Source: Pseudozobellia thermophila (GTDB lineage Bacteria; Bacteroidota; Bacteroidia; Flavobacteriales; Flavobacteriaceae). Taken from it: a DNA stretch of 64,000 nucleotides. Where the stretch lies: the NCBI RefSeq assembly GCF_900141855.1, contig NZ_FQYU01000001.1:655402-719401 (forward strand), in the 5' to 3' direction. The translations under genes were made by a program, and so were the position numbers. This document shows positions 35,641-45,134 of the stretch, in pieces. Each line of letters opens with the position of its first letter. Within the stretch, counting starts at the first letter, position 1. Below the pieces are notes generated by a model. That model saw only the letters and a program-made list of their open reading frames with translations. It was not told where the DNA came from and made no database searches.

Positions 35641-36054
35641 CTAAGAACAAAACTCCTCGAAAGCACCGATCAGGTTTTCCGCGATCAATTCCGCCGGTCT
35701 GCCCTCAATATGGTGACGTTCGATCATATGCACCAGCTCGCCATCTTTAAAAAGGGCCATACTTGGTGAAGAAGGGGGAAAAGGAACCATAAGGTTTCTG
35801 GCCGCGTTGACGGCCTCGGTATCCACACCTGCAAAAACGGTTACCGCCCTATCGGGTCTTTTGGCGTTTTGAAGGCTCAATTTGGCTGCCGGCCTTGCAT
35901 TGGCGGCGGCACAACCACAAACCGAATTTACTACCACCAAGGTAGTACCTTCCTTTTTAATGGCATTTTCGACCGCTTCGGCCGTATACAATTCTTCGAA
36001 GCCGGCAGATGCCAAGTCTTCTCTCATAGGTTTTACCAATTCTTCAGGATACAT
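35641..36054 (-). CDS. Bacilliredoxin (BrxA/BrxB family)
   Basis: A 137-residue thioredoxin-fold protein with the CGC-type active site in VNSVCGCAAANARPA (CGC in place of CXXC), as in YphP/YqiW. In Firmicutes these remove bacillithiol from protein cysteines; whether this organism makes bacillithiol is not shown. MVPFPPSSPSMALFKDGELV is also family-typical. Confidence 0.9.
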   Translation of the reverse strand: MYPEELVKPMREDLASAGFEELYTAEAVENAIKKEGTTLVVVNSVCGCAAANARPAAKLSLQNAKRPDRAVTVFAGVDTEAVNAARNLMVPFPPSSPSMALFKDGELVHMIERHHIEGRPAELIAENLIGAFEEFCS

Positions 36055-36269
36055 ATACTTCTATTTTTAGGATGACAAAGATACTTAATTAGTCGCATTT
36101 TGTTGGACGACTTAACATTACCTTAGGTAAGTTCCTTATTTTAAGAGCGTGCTTTTCGTTTTGGTTTGTGGTCCCCTGGTTTTTATTGATGTTTCCACCG
36201 CCAGAAGTTTGTGCGGAAAAGCCTTTGAAAGCTCTTTGTGCCCTTTTCGGGATATCTGGGCTCTTTTAA

Positions 36270-36277
36270 TATCTTTG
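36270..36277 (+). promoter_or_regulatory. -7 box before the DjlA-like gene
   Basis: TATCTTTG matches TANNTTTG, 20 bases before the ATG at 36297. No convincing -33 element. Confidence 0.5.
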
Positions 36278-36296
36278 CCAAAATTTTATAGACGTT

Positions 36297-37034
36297 ATGA
36301 TAAAATGGTTCGCGGCCATTCTAGGGTATTTCCTTTACCGGTTTCCGGGAGCTATCTTGGGGTTTTTGTTGGGTAGTTTTATAGATAATCTAAGTGGGGG
36401 AGGCCGAAATGCACAGACCATTTTTCAGGACATGACTCGGCAGACCGTCTCGCCAGCCGATTTTGAACTCAATCTTCTTTCGCTGTGCTCTATTGTGATA
36501 AAGGCCGATGGTAAGGTGACCCAGCGAGAATTGGACTATGTTCGGCAGTATTTTGTCAGCACCTATGGTAAGGATAGGGCCAATGCCATTTTTCGGACCT
36601 TCAATGAAATCAACAAAAAGCACGAGATTTCTGCCCAGCGCATTTGCTCCTACCTCAACCAGCGTACCCGGTACGAATTGCGTTTGCAGTTGTTGCATTT
36701 TCTTTTTGGCATTGCACAGGCCGACGGCTCGGTTAGCGCCCCCGAGGAGAACAAGTTAAGCGATATAGCAGGTTATCTGGGTGTAGGCCGGCAAGATTTT
36801 GAGAGTATCAAGGCCATGTTCATCAAATCGGTCGACAATGCTTACAAAATTCTCGAAATCGAAAAGACGGCTACCGACGGAGAGGTTAAAAAGGCCTATC
36901 GTGCCATGGCCAAAAAGTACCATCCGGATCGGGTGAATACGCAAGACGAGGCCATTAAAAAAGGAGCCGAGGAAAAATTCAAACAGGTGCAAAAGGCCTA
37001 CGAGGAAATCCAAAAGGAGCGCGGTATCGGGTAG
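36297..37034 (+). CDS. DjlA-like co-chaperone (TerB plus DnaJ domains)
   Basis: A 245-residue membrane-linked co-chaperone. N-terminal hydrophobic residues 5-27 ([20 protein letters not shown]) form one anchor. A TerB-like helical domain follows at about 55-165 ([38 protein letters not shown]). A DnaJ domain ends the protein ([20 protein letters not shown] with the HPD motif in KKYHPDRVN). It should recruit DnaK. A -7 box precedes it. Confidence 0.88.
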   Translation: MIKWFAAILGYFLYRFPGAILGFLLGSFIDNLSGGGRNAQTIFQDMTRQTVSPADFELNLLSLCSIVIKADGKVTQRELDYVRQYFVSTYGKDRANAIFRTFNEINKKHEISAQRICSYLNQRTRYELRLQLLHFLFGIAQADGSVSAPEENKLSDIAGYLGVGRQDFESIKAMFIKSVDNAYKILEIEKTATDGEVKKAYRAMAKKYHPDRVNTQDEAIKKGAEEKFKQVQKAYEEIQKERGIG

Positions 37035-37058
37035 GCCGGTGGTATGTCCCACTTTTGG

Positions 37059-37066
37059 TATCTTTG
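37059..37066 (+). promoter_or_regulatory. -7 box before the HupE/UreJ gene
   Basis: TATCTTTG matches TANNTTTG, 25 bases before the ATG at 37092. Confidence 0.45.
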
Positions 37067-37091
37067 ATAAGTAATCCTTATTTCAAACACG

Positions 37092-37676
37092 ATGCAAGAC
37101 TTTTGGTTCTATTTAAATTTGGGAGTGGGGCACGTGCTCGACATCAATGCCTACGACCACATCCTCTTTTTGGCGGCCCTGGCCCTGCCCTTCACGTTCA
37201 AAAGCTGGAAAAGCGTAGTGTTGCTCGCAACGGTGTTTACCGTTACGCACTGCCTTTCATTGGCCTTGAGCACGTACGGCGTGGTCGAAATGGATGTGGA
37301 GCTTATAGAATTTTTGATTCCGGTGACCATTGCATTGACCGCTATTTTCAACTTGGTGTTTGTCAATAGGCCATCGGCAACCAAAAGCCTGTGGCTTCAC
37401 ACCTTGGCCACGGCATTTTTCGGACTTATACACGGTTTTGGCTTCAGCAATTACTTTAAAATGCTGATGGCCGAGATCGACAACAAGGTGGTGCCCTTGC
37501 TGGGCTTTGCCTCGGGCATCGAGGTATCGCAGGTGGTAATCGTGCTCTCGGTTTTGACGATTTCCTACTTTGTGATATCGGGGACCAAGCTTTCACAAAA
37601 ATGGTTCGTCGTCATTTTTTCAAGTTTAATTCTGCTTCTTACAATACCTATGTTGGTTCGTACGTTTCCCGTATAG
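37092..37676 (+). CDS. HupE/UreJ family membrane protein
   Basis: A 194-residue protein with about six hydrophobic segments. Characteristic residues: GVGHVLDINAYDHILFLAAL at the start (His/Asp-rich first helix), FTVTHCLSLALSTYG and LIHGFGFSNYF. Family members are linked to nickel uptake or hydrogenase/urease maturation, but the Bacteroidota branch lacks proof and no hydrogenase or urease gene lies nearby. Confidence 0.85.
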   Translation: MQDFWFYLNLGVGHVLDINAYDHILFLAALALPFTFKSWKSVVLLATVFTVTHCLSLALSTYGVVEMDVELIEFLIPVTIALTAIFNLVFVNRPSATKSLWLHTLATAFFGLIHGFGFSNYFKMLMAEIDNKVVPLLGFASGIEVSQVVIVLSVLTISYFVISGTKLSQKWFVVIFSSLILLLTIPMLVRTFPV

Positions 37677-37756
37677 GCCTTTTTTGCTTTCACTTAAAAT
37701 TAACCCCAAATAATTGCCGAACTTTTTGAAAGCAGGTATCTTAGTGGTTTTCCAAG

Positions 37757-38197
37757 GTGATGAAAGACAGTAAACAAGAGAAATACGATAAGGCCTATCT
37801 AAGGATGGCCCAAGAATGGGGCAAACTTTCGTATTGCGAACGAAAACAGGTGGGGGCCATTATCGTTAAGGACAGAATGATCATTTCCGATGGGTACAAC
37901 GGTACACCAACCGGTTTTGAGAATATTTGTGAGGACGAAGAAGGATATACCAAATGGTATGTGCTGCATGCCGAGGCCAACGCCATCAGTAAGGTGGCCT
38001 CGTCGACCCAATCTTGCGAAGGGGCAACGCTGTACATTACGCTATCGCCTTGTAGGGAATGTAGCAAGCTGATCCACCAGTCCGGCATTAAACGTGTAGT
38101 GTACCAAACGGCGTATAAAGACGATTCGGGCCTGCGGTTTTTGGAGCGGGCCGGCGTTGAACTGGTCCACATGCCCGAAATAGAAACCTTGGTCTAG
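37757..38197 (+). CDS. dCMP deaminase (zinc-dependent)
   Basis: A 146-residue cytidine/deoxycytidylate deaminase-family enzyme that turns dCMP into dUMP for dTMP synthesis. Zinc site: HAEANAI and SPCRECSKLI (His, two Cys) with catalytic Glu in HAE. The N-terminal NGTPTGFENICED is typical of dCMP deaminases. Starts 13 bases before the protease gene is reached, likely one operon. Confidence 0.9.
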   Translation: MMKDSKQEKYDKAYLRMAQEWGKLSYCERKQVGAIIVKDRMIISDGYNGTPTGFENICEDEEGYTKWYVLHAEANAISKVASSTQSCEGATLYITLSPCRECSKLIHQSGIKRVVYQTAYKDDSGLRFLERAGVELVHMPEIETLV

Positions 38198-38210
38198 CGG
38201 CCGTTGATTT

Positions 38211-39830
38211 ATGAAAGAAAAACTCAGTTACATATGGCCGACTATCGTTGCCGCCGCTCTGGCCGTGGGTATTTTTGTCGGGGGCAAATTACATTTTAGC
38301 GATACGCCCGAAAAACTTTTCACCACCAACTCAAAGAAAGACAAGCTGAACAGGCTTATCGATTATATCGATTACGAATATGTCGATGACATCAATACCG
38401 ACAGCATCGTCGACATGACGGTAAACCAAATCCTGGAAAAACTCGACCCGCATTCGGTGTACATCCCCAAACAGGATATGAAACGGGTTTCGGAAAACAT
38501 GAAGGGCGATTTCGTTGGGATCGGAATTAATTTTTATACCTATAAGGATACCATAGCCGTAATACGGACGGTGCCTAATGGCCCCAGTGAGGTAAAGGGC
38601 ATTAAAGGGGGCGACCGGATATTGATGGCCGATTCGGATACCCTTTATGGAAAAAACCTCCAAAGCGATGACATTGTAAAAAAGCTAAAGGGAGAGAAAG
38701 GCAGTACGGTTACCTTAAAAATATACCGCAAAGAAGAGGATCGGATTTTTGATGTAAAGGTCAAGCGGGGCATCGTTCCGATAAAGAGCGTAGAATCGTA
38801 TTACATGCTCACCGACGACATAGGCTACATCAAGGTCAACCGCTTTGCGGAGTCTACCTATAAGGAGTTTAAGGAAGCCCTTGCCAAACTAAGAAAAAAG
38901 GGGGCCAACAAGTTGGCCTTGGATCTTCGCGATAACCCCGGGGGGTATTTGGGCGTGGCCGAACAAATGGCCGATGAGTTTTTACAAAAGGGAAAACTGA
39001 TTCTTTTTACCAAGAATAAAAAGGGGAAAATTGATAAAATTTACGCCACCGATAAGGGCGGTTTTGAAGACAGGCCCGTATACGTATTGATAAACGAAAG
39101 GTCGGCGTCGGCAAGCGAGATCATCGCGGGTGCACTGCAAGACAACGACATCGGTACGATCGTCGGGCGTCGCTCCTTCGGCAAGGGACTGGTGCAACGC
39201 GAGATGGAATTGGGGGACGGCTCGGCCGTTCGCCTAACGGTTTCGCGATACTATACCCCAACCGGAAGAAGTATTCAGAAGACCTATAAGAACGGCACCA
39301 AGGACTATTATAAAAAATTTACCGAACGCTACCACAACGGTGAATTGGTTTCGGTCGACAGCATCAAGGTCGCCGATTCCCTGAAGTTTACCACGCCCAA
39401 GGGAAAAGTGGTCTATGGCGGGGGAGGCATAATCCCCGATGTATTCGTGCCCATAGGAACCAACGAGGAAGAGGCCGTACAGAGCATGGACAGCTACGGC
39501 TGGCTGTCTTACTTTATTTTCGAACATTTGGACGGCGACCGTCAAAAATATGCCGATTATAGCGAGCAGGAGTTTATAGACAACTTTAAGGTCGACGACA
39601 TTCTTTTTCAAGAGTTTGTCGATTACTTGCTCTCGAGAAACCTTAAAATGGATTTCTATACCTACGAAAAGAGCATTAAGGTATATCTTAAGGCCGCCTT
39701 GGCCGAACAGCTCTTCGGGCCTAATGTCTATGCCAAGATAAAGAGTAGCGAAGATGCCATGTTACAGCAGGTAATTAAGCTCGACAGCCCTTCTTACGCA
39801 GCCCGTACCACACCAGGGGCGGAACAGTGA
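38211..39830 (+). CDS. S41 family carboxyl-terminal processing protease (CtpA-like)
   Basis: A 539-residue periplasmic protease with an N-terminal signal anchor (PTIVAAALAVGIFVGG, residues 10-25). PDZ domain at about 100-185 (FVGIGINFYTYKD, GIKGGDRILMADSDTL). Peptidase core at about 200-380: DLRDNPGGYLGVAEQMADEF, nucleophile Ser300 in RSASASEIIAGAL, and Lys325 in SFGKGLVQRE. The Ser/Lys dyad is intact. Cleaves C-termini of proteins; substrate not shown. Follows dCMP deaminase by 13 bases. Confidence 0.94.
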   Translation: MKEKLSYIWPTIVAAALAVGIFVGGKLHFSDTPEKLFTTNSKKDKLNRLIDYIDYEYVDDINTDSIVDMTVNQILEKLDPHSVYIPKQDMKRVSENMKGDFVGIGINFYTYKDTIAVIRTVPNGPSEVKGIKGGDRILMADSDTLYGKNLQSDDIVKKLKGEKGSTVTLKIYRKEEDRIFDVKVKRGIVPIKSVESYYMLTDDIGYIKVNRFAESTYKEFKEALAKLRKKGANKLALDLRDNPGGYLGVAEQMADEFLQKGKLILFTKNKKGKIDKIYATDKGGFEDRPVYVLINERSASASEIIAGALQDNDIGTIVGRRSFGKGLVQREMELGDGSAVRLTVSRYYTPTGRSIQKTYKNGTKDYYKKFTERYHNGELVSVDSIKVADSLKFTTPKGKVVYGGGGIIPDVFVPIGTNEEEAVQSMDSYGWLSYFIFEHLDGDRQKYADYSEQEFIDNFKVDDILFQEFVDYLLSRNLKMDFYTYEKSIKVYLKAALAEQLFGPNVYAKIKSSEDAMLQQVIKLDSPSYAARTTPGAEQ

Positions 39831-40034
39831 TCAGTGTCGCTCTACCTTGTCCTGTATTTTTTTACTTGTCCTATAGATCAGCACCAAGAGAATGGCGCAA
39901 AGGGGGGCCAATATACCGATAACGGCAACACTGCTGTCTCCCTTGAGCGGGGCGTCAAAATCTATCATGGTGGCGTTATAGGCCATCAATGCAATGGCGA
40001 TGGCAAGTAAGACGATGGTGAGTACCTTGTTCAT
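39831..40034 (-). CDS. Small two-helix membrane protein
   Basis: A 67-residue protein with two hydrophobic segments (VLTIVLLAIAIALMAYNA; SSVAVIGILAPLCAILLVLI) and a basic C-terminus (RTSKKIQDKVERH). Unknown function. It lies 14 bases after marC on the same strand, probably co-transcribed, and its stop abuts the stop of the protease gene. Confidence 0.7.
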   Translation of the reverse strand: MNKVLTIVLLAIAIALMAYNATMIDFDAPLKGDSSVAVIGILAPLCAILLVLIYRTSKKIQDKVERH

Positions 40035-40048
40035 GAATGGTCCTGTTT

Positions 40049-40627
40049 TTAAAAGAGTTCGTTGATGTTGGCGGCGAAAAGTTTTACGGCGATGGCCAAT
40101 AAAATCACCCCGAAAACCTTTCTGATGATGTTAAGTCCGTTTTTGCCCAGCACTCTTTCTATCCGTTTGGACGATTTAAGAACGATATAAACAAAAATGG
40201 TGTTTACAAAGATAGCGATTATGATGTTTTCCACGTGGTATTCAGCCCTCAACGACAATAATGCGGTAAGTGTCCCGGCACCGGCGATTAGCGGAAAGGC
40301 AATGGGTACTATCGAGGCGCTTTCGGGTTCGTCTTCCTTGTACAGGGTAACGCCCAAGATCATTTCTATGGCCAAAAAGAAAATAATAAAGGCGCCCGCT
40401 ACCGCAAATGAATAGACATCTATGCCTATAAGGTTCAGGATTTCGTCGCCGACAAACAGAAAGGAGACCATGATTATCGACGAAACAATGGAAGCCTTCT
40501 CCGATTGGATGTGTCCGACTTTTTTACGCAGGCCGATAATGATAGGGACGCTTCCCAGAATGTCGATGACGGCAAAAAGAACCATAGTGGCGGTTGCTAC
40601 TTCGCGAAGGTCAAAATGAAGTTCCAT
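40049..40627 (-). CDS. MarC family membrane protein
   Basis: A 192-residue protein with about six hydrophobic segments, of the MarC (UPF0056) family. Motifs: FAVIDILGSVPIIIGL (residues 18-33), PIAFPLIAGAGTLTALLSL and VILLAIAVKLFAANI. The role is unknown in spite of the old link to antibiotic resistance. Followed by the small membrane protein on the same strand. Confidence 0.9.
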   Translation of the reverse strand: MELHFDLREVATATMVLFAVIDILGSVPIIIGLRKKVGHIQSEKASIVSSIIMVSFLFVGDEILNLIGIDVYSFAVAGAFIIFFLAIEMILGVTLYKEDEPESASIVPIAFPLIAGAGTLTALLSLRAEYHVENIIIAIFVNTIFVYIVLKSSKRIERVLGKNGLNIIRKVFGVILLAIAVKLFAANINELF

Positions 40628-40720
40628 GGCTTATAATTTTCGGCAAAAGTACATTTATTCGAAAAGGTTTTGGGCATAGATCTTACGATAAATTACTGTT
40701 AAATAATCGGGTTTTAAAAG

Positions 40721-40728
40721 TATCTTTG
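40721..40728 (+). promoter_or_regulatory. -7 box before the DUF3109 gene
   Basis: TATCTTTG matches TANNTTTG, 19 bases before the ATG at 40747. Confidence 0.5.
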
Positions 40729-40746
40729 CCTCTGTAAAACACGATC

Positions 40747-41319
40747 ATGTTCCAGTTAGGAAAAACCATAGTATCTGAAGAAATCATCGAAAACGATTTT
40801 GTCTGTAACCTGAATGCCTGCAAGGGCGCCTGCTGTGTTGACGGCAATGCCGGGGCCCCGGTCGAAGACGACGAAACCACCATTTTGGCCGATATTTACG
40901 AAACGGTGAAGCCCTTTCTTAGGCCCGAGGGCATAGCGGCCATCGAGGAACAGGGAACATACATTAAAGGGGAGGACGGCGAGTGGGAAACCCCTTTGGT
41001 CAACGGCAGTGAGTGTGCCTACGTGACCTTCTCCAAAAACGGGACCGCCAAGTGCGCCATAGAGGAGGCCTATAACCAAGGGGCCATTAATTGGAAAAAA
41101 CCGGTCTCTTGCCACCTGTATCCGGTCAGGGTACGCGAGTATACGCAACTTACGGCCGTAAACTACCATAGGTGGGAAATTTGCGATGCAGCCTGTTCGC
41201 TGGGGCAAGAATTGCAGGTGCCTATCTACAAATTTGTAAAGGAGGCCCTGATCCGAAAATTTGGATTGGACTGGTACGAACAGCTGGAACAGGTGGCGAA
41301 GGAGCACCTTAGGCAGTAG
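40747..41319 (+). CDS. DUF3109 cysteine-rich protein
   Basis: A 190-residue protein with a conserved cysteine layout suggesting a metal centre: CNLNACKGACCVDGNAGAP near residue 20, then single Cys at GSECAYV and AKCAIEE, SCHLYPVRV, and ICDAACSLGQ. DUF3109 proteins relate to the YkgJ family of cysteine clusters; function unknown, possibly an iron-sulfur or zinc protein. The stop overlaps the convergent kinase gene by 11 bases. Confidence 0.85.
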   Translation: MFQLGKTIVSEEIIENDFVCNLNACKGACCVDGNAGAPVEDDETTILADIYETVKPFLRPEGIAAIEEQGTYIKGEDGEWETPLVNGSECAYVTFSKNGTAKCAIEEAYNQGAINWKKPVSCHLYPVRVREYTQLTAVNYHRWEICDAACSLGQELQVPIYKFVKEALIRKFGLDWYEQLEQVAKEHLRQ

Positions 41320-43252
41320 GGATGTGCAAAATTACCTGGGTGCCCGCAGGCCGGTTTGCGGCATCGTATAGATCGACGATCTCGACGTCAAAGGAGTTTA
41401 AGTAATCCTTTGAGAAGTTGGCCAAGCGTTCCTTGGTAATCTCTATACCGACCGATTTGCGTTTTAAAACCTTGTTCTGCTTTATCTTTTCGGCGGCCTT
41501 TCGACCAATACCGTTATCGGTGATGGAAATGTCGATAAAGTCTTTGACCTTCTTCGTTATGTGAACCTCTATTTTTTTATCCCCGATTTTTGACGAGAGT
41601 CCGTGCCACAGGGCATTTTCGAGAAACGGTTGCAGGATCAACGACGGTATCCTGACGGTATGGGGGTCGATGTTCTTGTCGACATGTACCTTAAATTCTA
41701 TTTCGTTGGAAAACCGGATGTTCTCGATATTCATGTAAAGTTCCACGGTTTCCAGTTCTTCGGCCAAGGGAATTTCGCGTATGGACGAGGATTCGAGTAT
41801 TTTTCGGACCAATTTTGAAAATTTGTTCAGGTAGTGTACCGCGTTCTTTTGTTCGTTGTTGATGATATACAGCTTGATGGAGTTTAAGGAATTGAACAGA
41901 AAGTGCGGGTTCATCTGGCTGCGCAGCATGCTTTGTTCAAGGGTCAGCAACTTCTTGTCGTTCTTCAATTGGTATTGGCGGTAGAGAATGTAAAAAATAC
42001 CGGCCAATAGGGCTATGGCAATACCGGAAACCAGCAGCCGGGTATTGTTCTTTCGCAGTTGCTGGTTGATGCTCGATACCCTGGCCTCGTTATCCTTTTC
42101 GATAATCGAATTATAGACATAGCGCACGTTTTGGTCGTTCTTGATCTGTGATTCAACGTCGAGGGAGGTTTTGTGGTATTTTAGGGCCTGTTCGTAATTT
42201 CCTTCGGCGGCCGCAAGGTCCGATAAGAAGGAATAGGCTTCTGCCCTGGTTCGCATCAGGCCGTATTTGCGGGCCAATTCAAGTCCGCTCAACAGGCTCT
42301 CTTCGGCTTCGTCGTACCTTTTCAGGTCGGTCAGGGCCCATCCCAAGGTCAGATGCACCGAGGCGATAAGGGCGTGTTCCCCCAATTTCTTGGCCCGGGC
42401 CAATGCATCGCCCAACATAAAGACGGCCATCTTGGCTTTTCCGAGGTGCACATAAACATGGGCAATACCGTTTTGACAGAGAATTTCGCCCCGCTCGTTC
42501 TTGAGTTCTTGGTTGTAGCGCAGGGCACAATTGTAACTCTCAAGGGCTTCTTCCAATCTTCCTTGGGCCTCCAGGCACTCGCCAATGTACTGGTTGTTCT
42601 CGGCCAAACCCAGTTTGTTGTTCAGGACCTCTTCCAATTTTATGGCCTTGTTGAACTGCTCGATGGCCAGGTCGTATTGCCCCAAGACCCTATAGATGTG
42701 CCCGATGTTGCTTACCGATGCGTTGATGGCCCTTTTGATGCCCATGTCGGGATGGCTCACGGTTTGGGCCCGTTCAAGGGCCTCATAGGTATGGTCGAGC
42801 GCCGCTGTTATGGCATTTATCCTTCTGTAAAGTATGCCGAGCATGTTAAGGGTATAGATTTCGAGCTCGATATTGTCGGTGTTCCTGGCTATTGCCAAGG
42901 CTTCCTTGTGCTTTTCCAACGATTCGTTGAACTGCGATAAAAAGCGAAAACGCCTGCCCAGTTCGTTCAAGGCGTATATTTGGCCGCTGTGGTAATTGTT
43001 CAGTTGGGCTATTTTGGCAAAATAGGCCATTTTGATGGTGTCTGAACTGTGTTTGGCCAGGGCCGTATGTATTTGGTCGTACGATTTAGGCGCCGACTCG
43101 ATAAGGCTGTCGACCGATTTTCGGAACTGTTCTTGTTCCCCTTGGGCGAAGGAAAGCTGAAGGAGCAGGAAAAAAAAAATGGGCACAAGGTATACGTGGC
43201 GTGATATACGCGTAGGGAAACAAGGGAAAGGATATGTAATTTGGGACTGCAT
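41309..43252 (-). CDS. TPR-containing LytS-type sensor histidine kinase
   Basis: A 647-residue membrane kinase. Export signal within the first 35 residues (VYLVPIFFFLLLQLSFAQ), then several tetratricopeptide repeats to about residue 385 (such as SNIGHIYRVLGQYDLAIEQF). Transmembrane helix LLVSGIAIALLAGIFYILY near 405, then the His_kinase domain with the phospho-acceptor motif RSQMNPHFLFNSLNS, and an ATPase domain with SITDNGIGRKAAEK. It pairs with the LytTR regulator gene 6 bases upstream. Confidence 0.92.
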   Translation of the reverse strand: MQSQITYPFPCFPTRISRHVYLVPIFFFLLLQLSFAQGEQEQFRKSVDSLIESAPKSYDQIHTALAKHSSDTIKMAYFAKIAQLNNYHSGQIYALNELGRRFRFLSQFNESLEKHKEALAIARNTDNIELEIYTLNMLGILYRRINAITAALDHTYEALERAQTVSHPDMGIKRAINASVSNIGHIYRVLGQYDLAIEQFNKAIKLEEVLNNKLGLAENNQYIGECLEAQGRLEEALESYNCALRYNQELKNERGEILCQNGIAHVYVHLGKAKMAVFMLGDALARAKKLGEHALIASVHLTLGWALTDLKRYDEAEESLLSGLELARKYGLMRTRAEAYSFLSDLAAAEGNYEQALKYHKTSLDVESQIKNDQNVRYVYNSIIEKDNEARVSSINQQLRKNNTRLLVSGIAIALLAGIFYILYRQYQLKNDKKLLTLEQSMLRSQMNPHFLFNSLNSIKLYIINNEQKNAVHYLNKFSKLVRKILESSSIREIPLAEELETVELYMNIENIRFSNEIEFKVHVDKNIDPHTVRIPSLILQPFLENALWHGLSSKIGDKKIEVHITKKVKDFIDISITDNGIGRKAAEKIKQNKVLKRKSVGIEITKERLANFSKDYLNSFDVEIVDLYDAANRPAGTQVILHIPTA

Positions 43253-43258
43253 TAACTG

Positions 43259-43993
43259 TTAGAGCATATCCAAAAAATCGGATTTCTTTTGACGGGATAC
43301 GGGTATTTTGTGGTTCGACTCCAAAATTACGTATCCGTCCGTTTTTAAAAATTCCTTTATTTTGTTCAAATTGATAATATACGAATTGTGAATTCTGAAG
43401 AACGAACTATCGGGCAAGAGTTCGTTGACTTCCTTTAGTTTTTTGGTAAGAACGATTTTGTGTCCGTCGCTTAAGAACACCGTACTGTAATTGCCATCGG
43501 ATTCGGCATAGAGGATATCGTCACTATTGAGAAAGACCAATTTTCCGTCGGTGTTCAAGGTGATTTTTTTGTGCTTGGGGTTGGCATTAAAGCTCAGCAA
43601 AATTTTCTCCAGACGTTCGGCGGTATAGTTTCGGGCGTTGAATTTCCTGATTTTTACAATGGTTTCCCGCAAGTCGTCAGTGTCTATCGGCTTGAGCAGG
43701 TAATCGATGGCCTCGTTCTTTAAAGCCTTGATGGCGTACTGGTTATAGGCCGTGGTGATTACCACGGGAAAGTTTTTGTTCGTCAATTTCTGGATGAACT
43801 GAAACCCGTCCATGGTCGGCATCTCGATATCCAAAAAAAGACAATCGGGCGTGTTCTTCTCCAAATAGTCGAGCGCTTCGAACGGGTCCGTAAAGGAGGC
43901 GTTTACATTTATCTCATCGCTGAAGTTAGTCAGCTCCCAAGTAAGGCTCTGCAAGGCCTTGATTTCGTCGTCTACGATTACTGCATCTAACAT
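43259..43993 (-). CDS. LytTR family response regulator
   Basis: A 244-residue regulator: receiver domain residues 1-120 with Asp55 in CLFLDIEMPTMDGF and Lys in YLLKPIDTDDL; LytTR DNA-binding domain at about 140-240 (KLVFLNSDDILYAESDGNYS, FFRIHNSYIINLNKI). The upstream partner of the TPR kinase, forming a LytS/LytTR pair. Its promoter region (43994-44374) is AT-rich. Target genes unknown; possibly the neighbouring secreted proteins. Confidence 0.93.
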   Translation of the reverse strand: MLDAVIVDDEIKALQSLTWELTNFSDEINVNASFTDPFEALDYLEKNTPDCLFLDIEMPTMDGFQFIQKLTNKNFPVVITTAYNQYAIKALKNEAIDYLLKPIDTDDLRETIVKIRKFNARNYTAERLEKILLSFNANPKHKKITLNTDGKLVFLNSDDILYAESDGNYSTVFLSDGHKIVLTKKLKEVNELLPDSSFFRIHNSYIINLNKIKEFLKTDGYVILESNHKIPVSRQKKSDFLDML

Positions 43994-44374
43994 AACATTA
44001 AGCTTTACGGTAAATTAATCAAATTTAATCGTATACCCCACAAAAGAAAAAAAATATGTACCGATGGTGATATTTACCGTATGAATGGTAATAAATGCCC
44101 CAGATTTTGATTTTGGAAGGCAATTCTTTATTAATTACTAAGAATAAACCTACAAATAAAAAGCATGTATATGGGCTGTCTCCCGCTTTGAATTTTGATG
44201 GGGCCGATTATACAAAAAAAGATACCATTTATACAAAACGGCCTGATGTTTAAGGCTCCCGACACTACTTTAGACGTGTTGTTTGGCATAGGCCTGACAA
44301 AATGTTTCCCATAATTGATAGTTGAATTTTGAGTGTATCGAGGTATAACTAAAGATGATGTTGAATTAATAATT
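43994..44374. other. AT-rich intergenic region
   Basis: About 380 bases with no convincing gene. It holds a TTTACGGTAAA near-palindrome (44004-44014) and a second TTTACCGTA further in (about 44073), which could be autoregulator sites. The longest open frames are antisense shadows of low-complexity AT-rich DNA. Confidence 0.55.
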
Positions 44375-44560
44375 ATGGCGATGAAAAAATGTGTGATTAT
44401 GTTCGGGTTACTGGTTTTGACCTTGGTCGTGGCGGCCGTTACGGATCGAAATGATAGGGAGGTGGCAGAAGAGTTGGCAACGAACCAGGAAGAGGAAGCG
44501 AACATCGCGTTCGGACAACCGAAGAAGGAATCGGGGAGGGTCGAAAGCCTCAACCCCTAA
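44375..44560 (+). CDS. Small membrane-anchored protein
   Basis: About 61 residues: MAMKK then a hydrophobic segment (VIMFGLLVLTLVVAAV) followed by an acidic tail (NDREVAEELATNQEEEANI). Start at 44375 or 44381. Unknown; it precedes the next gene by 19 bases on the same strand, so it may be its partner. Confidence 0.45.
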   Translation: MAMKKCVIMFGLLVLTLVVAAVTDRNDREVAEELATNQEEEANIAFGQPKKESGRVESLNP

Positions 44561-44579
44561 CGTTTGAAATGCTGAAAAC

Positions 44580-45134
44580 ATGGATTTTTTGATAAAAACC
44601 GGTAAAATGGGCTTTTGGCTGCTCTTGCCCATAGTGCTCATTTCCAATACGCGGACCAGTGACAATAGACTGTTGGACGACCCCTTTGTCGAAGACGGTA
44701 GTTATGTCGTAAAGGCCAAGGAAATTTCAGACCTTACAATTTCGGGAAAAGCCGTTTTTAAAAAATCGGCCCTATTGAAGGGGCAAAAGAAAAAATTTTC
44801 GAGGATCGAGATCAACTTGGGGCCTTCCAAGAACGGGATCCAGCACACGATGGGCCTGGTCCTTTTTAAACAGGCCGACGGGTCGAATAACCCGGTAGGC
44901 CATTACAATGTCAGCCAAAAAACCTTGGGTTTTTCTCCTGTGGGAGAAGGCGTATTTGGTTTTGCCGACGTGGGTACCCTGGGCGAATTGCCCTTTTATA
45001 CGGAACACGGAACGGTGTATGTGTCCAAAGAGGAAAACGGTTTGTTGTCCGGGACATTGAACCTGGTCATGAGAAACTTTAGGGGGAAGGCCATAAAAAT
45101 AACCGGGAGTTTTCGGGCTAGAAATGAGAATTGA
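44580..45134 (+). CDS. Secreted protein of unknown function
   Basis: A 184-residue protein with a short hydrophobic start (MGFWLLLPIVLISNTR) that could be a signal peptide, then a beta-rich domain (VKAKEISDLTISGKAVFKK, GIQHTMGLVLFKQADGSNN, GHYNVSQKTLGFSPVGEGVFG, GTVYVSKEENGLLSGTLNLV). The pattern of alternating strands suggests a small beta-barrel or jelly roll. No family recognised. Confidence 0.65.
   Translation: MDFLIKTGKMGFWLLLPIVLISNTRTSDNRLLDDPFVEDGSYVVKAKEISDLTISGKAVFKKSALLKGQKKKFSRIEINLGPSKNGIQHTMGLVLFKQADGSNNPVGHYNVSQKTLGFSPVGEGVFGFADVGTLGELPFYTEHGTVYVSKEENGLLSGTLNLVMRNFRGKAIKITGSFRARNEN

Noticed and set aside
44131-44553. 140-codon minus-strand frame before the LytTR gene
   Set aside because: Overlaps the small plus-strand gene and AT-rich intergenic DNA; low-complexity Ile/Ser-rich product.
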